A stretch of DNA of 64,000 bases from Eutrigla gurnardus (lineage: Eukaryota > Chordata > Actinopteri > Perciformes > Triglidae). Where the stretch lies: assembly GCA_963514095.1 (NCBI GenBank), contig OY741281.1, positions 11,850,028 through 11,914,027 on the forward strand, written 5' to 3'. Of the stretch, positions 38,543-47,500 are shown piece after piece. A model generated the notes under the pieces. It searched no databases and was not told where the DNA came from. It was given only the letters and a program-made list of their open reading frames with translations. The number at the start of each line of letters is the position of its first letter. Within the stretch, counting starts at the first letter, position 1. The position numbers and the translations under genes are program-made.

Positions 38543-41500
38543 GTCTTCTTGAATGGCCGTCCTATTTTTGAAGAAAAGGCTGAAAACGACATACCCAAAG
38601 TAAAATGGTTACTGTTTTTGAACCCCTATGACTACAGGCCCAAAGCTGAGCATTCCTGAAAGATAACCTTTTGAATTTTCTTCTGCAAGTGTCAGATTTA
38701 CTCTAAGTGTTACTGACACTGAGTTACTGCAGCTCAAACATAGTGGAAATTGCAATTTTTTTGCCTCGCCTAAATTATTTTTCTTTTTGAATGAAACAAG
38801 TTAGCTGTGGCTCTTATATATAGGCCTAAAAGTTGAATGAAGCCACAGCCACAAGCCTGACCAAAAACTGGTAGAAAGTAGATAAAAAGACACCCAAAAA
38901 TGAGCTTTGCAAGTGCAGTGTTGAAGGGCAATGTCAGACGGAGCTGCATCTGGAACAAGTGTTCCAGATGAGATTATGGGTATTTTTAGGTATATAATTC
39001 TACTTTTTTTTGTTGTTTATTTCACCAGTTCTACAACTACTACTAATAAAACCAACATTGTTTTAATGTTTTTTTACATAACAGCCTTCTGTAATGAGAC
39101 ACTGCATAACTATCATATCTGCAGGTCACAGTCTGACCTTTCTGAGCTGCTGCGCTCTCACCCTCAAGCCCCCTCCCCCCATGTAACATACCGCTGGAAT
39201 CGTAAGCTTATTGGCTATAAAACCTGTCAGTCAAAAATGTACTCCTCTGCCTATTGGCTCTCTGCCTGGGGGTTCTCGTGGTTGGTCAGCCGAGAGCCAG
39301 TGAAGCACTGGCTCTCTTGATGGACAGATTGTTCAGCCAATTCGGATCGCAGAATCGTGGAAGGGGGCTTGTTTTGTCGCCAAGAAGCCGGCGTACACGG
39401 AAATACGAAGCTTTGTTGTTCGCCCGTCATCGAAGAGCGATAACTAGCTATAAACAATATTTTGTTCAGAAACTCACAACGTCAACACATGGCGTGTTAT
39501 GGATGACTGCCGGAGTTAGCGTGCTCGTGGGACTAAACGAAGTGGCTACTTTTGTTCGTTGGACTCTTACCTTTCTCTGAATATAAGGATTAGCATGCTA
39601 CATGTTGTTTTTGGACTTCCAGACAGCTCGAAAAGGTAGGGAACGCTTGGCTTGTTGTTGTTATTTTTCTGTGCACTCCTTGCACACATGCTGTGTTTGC
39701 TTTTGATGTGTTTTCCGTGAGCCTAAAACGGCTTACTTTGTTCGATACGCGAGACTCGTAGCTTTCAAATGATGTGTAATATGACGCAGACGCATTTAAA
39801 ATAATATGCGATTAAACGGAATGAATGCGAAACTAGTGCAAAACGGCCCGCATGAGGGTCCTGACTAAATATGAAAAGGCAAATAAGTTGCAGAACAGCT
39901 TCTTAACAGAGATGAATAAGTTCCAATTGCTTTATGTAACAATATTGTAACATTTTTAACATCCACCACGAATTAGGATTTATACAATATTTACGATGAA
40001 AATGGAAATAATTAAAATGATGATGAATTATATCAGAAACCAAAGAGGTGTATGTGATTCCTATCTTAGAATACATTAAAAATCCAAAACACCTACAGCA
40101 TGCTAGAAACTGATTCTGCATATCTTAATTCAATGCCATTTAAAAAAAGCTGTTTTATTATCATAGTTATAAATCTCAGTTTTAGACAAAGATTAAGAAA
40201 TTAAACGGAAACACGCATCAACTGTGAATATATAAATTACCCTTTAGTCCTTTAAGGATAGGCTACAACGTTTAAAAACAATTAATACAATTTGATCTTT
40301 CACTAGATATAATTGCAGAACATTGTTTTACTTTGTAATTGTTGCATCTGATTATGAACATATGAAGGATTATGAATGACTGTGAACTTAAAAATGCTTT
40401 GTAAAAGGTTTGGATTAGTACAGGTAATCTTAGACAGACATCTGCACATCAGATCTGTTCAGTGATTCAAAATGATTGAAGTGAAACTAAATGGCAATTG
40501 AGTGTGTTTATCAGGCAGATTGCAGATTAAAAGTACAAAATAATATCATGCATTCTTTGTGGTTTGCTTTTACCAAATAAAAGCAGATGCTGAAACGTAT
40601 TAAAATACTGGAGAAAGCCTCATGGCTGGTATGACTTCCAAAAAGGTCAAGAAAATTGTCAAGAAAGGTGCTAACACCCTGTGGCTATGTGAATAATCTT
40701 CATCTATATCTTATGAAAGCATCTTTTACACCCTCCTTGCTCTTCGACTCGACTTGTTTTAAACATGTATGCCTGACTTCGATTGAATTAAATATTTATA
40801 TTAAAGGTACTTCAACAAGTGCAGCCACTTTTCTGGAGATGTCCCTGCTCGGTACATATGTAACCACCTCTTCTCTGTGTATTGTATTATTACTGTATGT
40901 GGTATACACACACAAGGACACACAAAGAAACAAGCCAATCAGTGCAGATTTATGATGATATCCTGATTCTGTGAGACAACACAAGGCAGTCGGGGCTGTT
41001 AGCCCAGTAGGGAACACAATGAGGGCACTCGGGTGTTGCACATTATGCCTTCCCCTACGGTGTTACACATAATACCCTCCCACCACGGGGATACACGTAT
41101 TGCCTTCCTCCCTATGCTGGGACTTTTTAAACCCTCCCACATTGCTTCCCCACTACAGGGATCTTCGCCGGCCTTAGGGGTCCAAAGAGCTTAACAAGCC
41201 GTGTTTAGTCCGATCGACAGGGGTGCGGTGCTAATCACCAAAAACAGGCTGCTGTGATCACCAGGAGACTAATACGAACATGGACAGAGCAACTAGTGCG
41301 TGTGTGTGCTTCAGAACGGGAGAGAGTAAAAGTGAAAGCCTGTCTTCCATGCTTCCACTGAATCTCTGGAGTACTGCAACAAGCAGAGTTAGTCATGCAG
41401 ATAACGCCAAGAAAAGTTTTTCACACTTAACATCAAACCCTCTTCTCTTTTTTTCTGCATGTTCTCCGCCCAAACCTGCCTGGGACATCGGGTTCATGTA

Positions 41501-44500
41501 CTAGAAAACAATTCTTAGTGTCTGTTTAATCACGAAGCACCAGATGGGTGGAGTGTACCGTACAGACACTTTGACGGGGACAGTAAAGTGCGATAAAGAG
41601 ACTTTCCCTGTGATTATCCCTGGCACTCATTGCTTTGGCTCCTGTGGAAACCTCACACATCTGGCATGAGGTGGCCAAGAAAAAAAAAAAAGAGAGAAAA
41701 ATAACAAAGAAGAAAAATCCACACATCAGAATGCGTGTTTACAAGTGCAGTTTAACTTTGATTTATTCATAGTGAAAACAAATGAAAATGTGGGCCAGGT
41801 GGAGAGAGCAAAGGAAGCACAAGAAAGTGATGGAGGGCAGGGAGAAGGATGGAGGCGTTTGATGACACAGCAGGAGTTTATCGAGCAAAATGACTTTGCT
41901 TATCTATTCAATTAAAATGGATTAAGGGATGCAATGAATGGCAAACTAACCTTGCCCCATTGGCCACACAATTTCCTCGACCTGATTTGCTGTCCTATTA
42001 TGCCCTCCAGTCCTCCCCTCTGCTCCCCCTCCCCTTCTCCCCGCACCGATCCCTGCTCCGCTCCCCTCTCCTCTTTATGCTCGTGTCACTGTTAATCTGC
42101 TATTCCATAAAAGCCATAGTGCTATTACTTTGTATTGCCCCGGAGCTACCTACAAGGCTTGCCAATACCTCCGCGCCCTTTCCTTCTATTCCATGTAAAG
42201 AAGATTAGAAGCGCAGATTGATTTGTCTTTGTCTCCCGCTGTTCCGCACCGGCCACGGCTATTGGTAACCCATAGCGACAGCATTGCCGTGGTAACAGTT
42301 AGCAGTGGTGACAGCTTGGGATTGTGGGAATCAGACGCGCTGCCGGCGTAAAAAGCTGGCAGTGGGACAAACGGGGCGACACACATACGTGGATCGGCGG
42401 CACGTGAAGCCTAACAAGTGTGTTGGAGCCATCACATATGGAACGTCAGCGTTAATCAGCCGTAGACAGTTCACTGCCTGCATGGTGTGAGCGACCTACA
42501 GTTTGTGTCACATCTTTCAACCTCATGCAGACAAACACACATACAAGGGCTTTTGCCTTTACCTGCGGTTTAGCCTCAGGCATTTAAGAACCTTTTAACC
42601 TAATTAAGTTCTTGGCCCCAGGCTAACATTTCCCTCCGGGGCCTTCAAAACTGGGCCAAACATGACATTAACCTATGGCTTCCTAATATTGTTCTGAGGC
42701 AGGGATGCAGCTAATTTTTGCAGCAGTATCAACAGCGAGATCCCCAACCGAGAAAATGTACTTAAAATTCACTAGAGGCTCTGCTCTGTTGTTTGAAGAG
42801 CATGGCAAGAGAGAAAACAAAAACCACTACTCGTCACAGTGGGGGAGAGGAAGAGTGTTTAATAATCCCAGTGTGTGAGTGAGCATGTGTGTGTGTTGGT
42901 AAGTGGGTGGTCCCCCAGTAGTTTCAGACCAACATATTGATCCAGACGTAGAGCCATTTAAACTGGGATTTATGGCACCACATTATTGACAGTTATACGT
43001 AAATGGGTTAGTAATTTCAAACCATCTTCAAATGAACAAACACATAATAGTTACCTGAAGGTTAAGAAAACCCAGAGGCAAGGGATAACAACCAAAACAC
43101 AAGCACAACAACAAAAACAAGCAAGGCTTTTCTCTTCATGTAATTTGCCCGTTTATATAAAAAAAAAAACATATAAAGAACTTGTTCCCAGTGGTGAGAA
43201 TTGGCATGAAAAAAGACAATATTTTTACACTCACACACTATTTTACACTGTGATCGGAGTAGAAAATGATTGTAGAATTGTAGAAGCATGCAATATTATG
43301 ATGGTATTTCCTATGGATCATTCGCTGTGTCTTTCTCATCTGCTATGCTGATGCCTGTTGAACAGATATTCACAGTTTGCAGTTTGCACAGTTCACGGTC
43401 CAAAAATCTCAAACAAGATTTTCACTCATGAGTTGTCTCTAAAAACAAAGAATAAAGTGCAAATTCTAAAGTGCAAATTCTATCTGCCATAGGATCTGAT
43501 CCAGTCTCCACTATCTGTAAGATCCCAATGTTCATACTTTACTGCATAATCAAGCAGGTTTGTAAAAAAAAACATTTCATACCATAAGAAAAAGGGGGGA
43601 GGAGGAGAAATTGAGGTAAGGTAGCTGATAACAAAATAAACCAGTAGAGGCAGAAAGTAATACATGAGGTGTGAACCAAACAAAATGGATATGTGTAAGA
43701 GAGACGTGGTAGGGTGGGGTTGGTGGCGTGACACGGAGTCAGGGGGCACGTTCCTCTTCCTTCCATCGGTCTGTTGGATAAATGGATATCGACAAGGCTG
43801 CTACACAAAATGAATTACTGATGTGACTGTACGCTCTGACACGGTGTGTGTGGGCTTGTGTGTTGGTGACGTGCCAATAGGCCTGTAAGGATGTACGTTG
43901 TGTGTGAGAAGAACGGGTAACGCTTTGCAAGTGTGCATCTGTCTGTGTGTGTACATGTGTGTGTGTGTGTGTGTACGCGCTATAAAGGACACTGAAAATG
44001 AATTTGCCAAAGTGTGTCTGTGGTCAACTGTAATCTGAGCTGAGGCCAGACCTCCATGTGCCCTATCACACTCTCTCCTTTCTCTGCTGCTGCTCTCTCT
44101 CTGGCTACATCTGATTGGCTACAGATATATGTGATGGCACAAGCAAACAAAAAAAAAAACGACATGACCTTAAAGGAACTAACACATTGTCACAGACCAC
44201 ACCTCATCCAAGCACACGTGCACTCTGCAACATTCGGAGACAAATTGCTGCTTCATCATCTTTCTCCAAACTTCAGAGAACCAAAGACCGCATCCTCGTC
44301 ACCTGATCCCAGACAACAGAAAGTGGTACTTTCTCGTGGCTGTTTCTCCCCCATCCCTCTCTATCACCTCTGTTTATCTCAGCTCTCATCTCTCTCCCCC
44401 CCCTTTTGCCCCTGCAGAGTATCTCTTTAGCGACGAATAGCAGCCATGTTGTGGCTGTGTCTAGCTGCTCAGTGTGTCCCCTGCCATCTGTGTCCGTCTG

Positions 44501-47500
44501 GCTGAAAACGATTTAGTCTTTGGTGTTTATAACAAAAATCTGCCATCTAATTTCATAATGCATGTAAGTAAGATGGCCCATCTCACATTAGAATCGTGTT
44601 ATGGAATGTTGTGTTATGTTTTGATTGTATATGCCAATTCAAGGACCAACTTCTTGTTCAAAAAACACATTCAATATTTTGGTTTCATTAGATTATTAAA
44701 ACTGACATACGTTTTTATTGCTCTGCTTCTGTTGTTTATGTATTTTGTAGAAATAACCCACTTAAAGCTCTGATTAACCATTTCTCTATAGAACCGCTAA
44801 GAGGGCTTTAAGTAAGCAGCTGTCAAATCATGGAAATCGACAGCTTATTGCTTGCAGATCCAATTAGAAGAAGAAAAACTATTGATGTCACTATTCAATA
44901 TCCTGGAAATATAGAGAGTATTTCACCTACATAATTACCTGCCACACTTTTAAATTACCATAATTTGATTCAATCTTGCGGTAATTATTATTTTGTAAGA
45001 GTAGCTTTCAAATCGTTTATATGACATCGCTGGTTTTGGAATAAAAAGCATTGATGCATAAATAATGAATATAAATACCTTATATACAAATTCAAAAGCT
45101 GTGTTTTGCCTCAGTTTCCAGTGGGTAACTACGCAAGTCGAGAATCTTTCTAAACAAGACACACCTTTGAAACTTAAACAGGACAAAACTGCAACATGTG
45201 ACCCCTGAAAAGGTAAAGTGTTCCCAGGTACAGAGGACATCCTCATCCTTGAAGACAACCTCAGATTTCTACTCTGCCAATAAAAAAAAAAGTATTTTTA
45301 TCATAAAATCTTCTGTAGAATCTGCTTTTATATCGTTCCCTGAGTAATGACGCAGACAACGACATGCATATTCACCACCATCACATCACATCTTGAACAA
45401 AATATGATGTGAAAATTAACAATTGCGAGAAGGTTGTGTGACATCCATTTTTATATCTGACACAGCAATGTGTCATGCTCCTAACACTTTTCCAAATGGG
45501 AAGTGTAAGGTGTTCAATATTACCATGGTATTTCTGTCACAGAATAGCTACTCTCCTCTGCACCCAAAATGCATGTTAATTACTTAAAAATAACCGCATT
45601 TATGACAAAAAACACTATTTGAACCGAAACTATAACCCTCCCTTCTTCATGCGTTCCTATTGGCTGATTGAACCGCTGTGTCAAGCAAAGTTTAACACAG
45701 CCTACTGACATGAAAGTTAATAGGGACAAATAGTAAGATACTGTGAACTTGCCCAATGGTTTATGTTAAATATATTTGGATGAACACTTTATGTTACATA
45801 AATAAATTAAAAAGACTTTGATCTAATAATAGTCCATTGACATAAGGGATTTGTGTTTAGTTTTCTGTAATTTTGGTCATCTTAATGAAACCAAAGCAGT
45901 TTCAGGGTGGCTCATGTCATATTTGTTTCACAGAGGTCTCGTTTTTCACTGCAATTTACTGTATAAATCCTGCACATCTGTGGAAACAGCACAAACATGG
46001 CCAGAAGTATGGATAACTCAAAAACACATTTTCTGCAGCATAACACCATACAAAAGCATTTATTTGATAAATCCTTGAATGCTTTATCGTAGCCAGCTGG
46101 ACTTGCTTTAGGCTTTTGAAGACGTTTATTCTCTCATCAAAGACGTTCCTTCAGTTCTAACTGAGTAGTGAGGATTTTAGATAGCCTTCATAAACTAAAG
46201 CAGTTGCCTACGATAAAGCTTTCATGGATTACCGTGACCTGGATGATCGAGAATCTTCACAGACAATTTCTGTGATGATTTATTTTACAAGAATTAAAGA
46301 AAAATGCAAAAAAAAAAAAACATTTCTCCATTGGGCCACAATAGTGAAGAATATTGATAAAAATGGTGCTATACATCTTGAAGTCTTCTCTCTCTCCGGT
46401 GTAAAGAACCTGCATTTCACATGACCACTGGTCATTCACTGCTGCCCAGCGGCATAAGATTACAGGTTGGAACAGTTTTTCTTTGGGAAAACATTTAAAT
46501 AAAACATATAGAATAAAGTTATTTGCAAATGTTCAATTTTAATGGTTTTTCCTGACTTGGGTGTTTGTCACACATTATTGGAAATGAGAAAATCCGAGAG
46601 CCACTTCTGATTGATATTATAATTTCCTTACATTATTGCATATGTTTGAGTACACATACAATAGTGTAAGCTTCTACTATTCCAGACTCCCTCACGAAGA
46701 ACCATGAAATCTGTACTTTGTTCTGGAACTTTCTTTTAAATATCCTTTGTCATTAAATTAAATGAATACTGGAAGATACAAAGGGAAAAACAGACGTCAA
46801 CTAGTCAAGAAGTGCCCTATCATTAAAGTGATGGCTCTACAGTAAACATACACACATCTGCATTATGGGCGATCAAATGTAATATGATAAAAGACACTGA
46901 CACCAGAAACAAAGAAGGGGACGCGGATGAATTGTTTTCACTCTCAGACATGACGAGAATAATGCAAATACTGAAAACTCAGAAAAAACTGAAAAAAACA
47001 GAAGCACCATAATAATGGAGAAAAACAAATGCAAACACTCCAGATAAGGGTTCACTGCCTTGTTCCATGGGTAACGGGGCTTTAAAATAAATAATATTCT
47101 TATGCAAAACAAAACAAATACATTACTCTTAAGACAATATACAAACACAATATCTTGATTCAGCCCAACAAAAGGATCTTAAAATAATATGCTGTATCTG
47201 GCTTTGTGATTCGTTTATTTTTTCATTAAAAACTGTTATGTGTGTGTGTATACAAATGTGGCAGTGTGTGCAAGTAGATGTATGCATGCGAAAGCCTGCT
47301 TTTATTTGATGTGATGTCAAGCGTCAATTTTGGCTTGTTGATATCTCGTCCAGATTTAATTTATGTAAAAAGTGTTCAGCAATCCCTGAAGGAGATAATC
47401 AAACAGACTAATGGAGGCAGGCTGAAGCATCCACTGTCCAATCTCCATTGTTGATGACCTCCATTCAACAATTACAGCCATCACAAAAGACACAGACACT

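Noticed and set aside
38931..39320. 129-codon plus-strand open frame before the CpG-rich insert
   Set aside because: Mixed low-complexity and no domain; it overlaps the promoter-like part of the insert in another frame.
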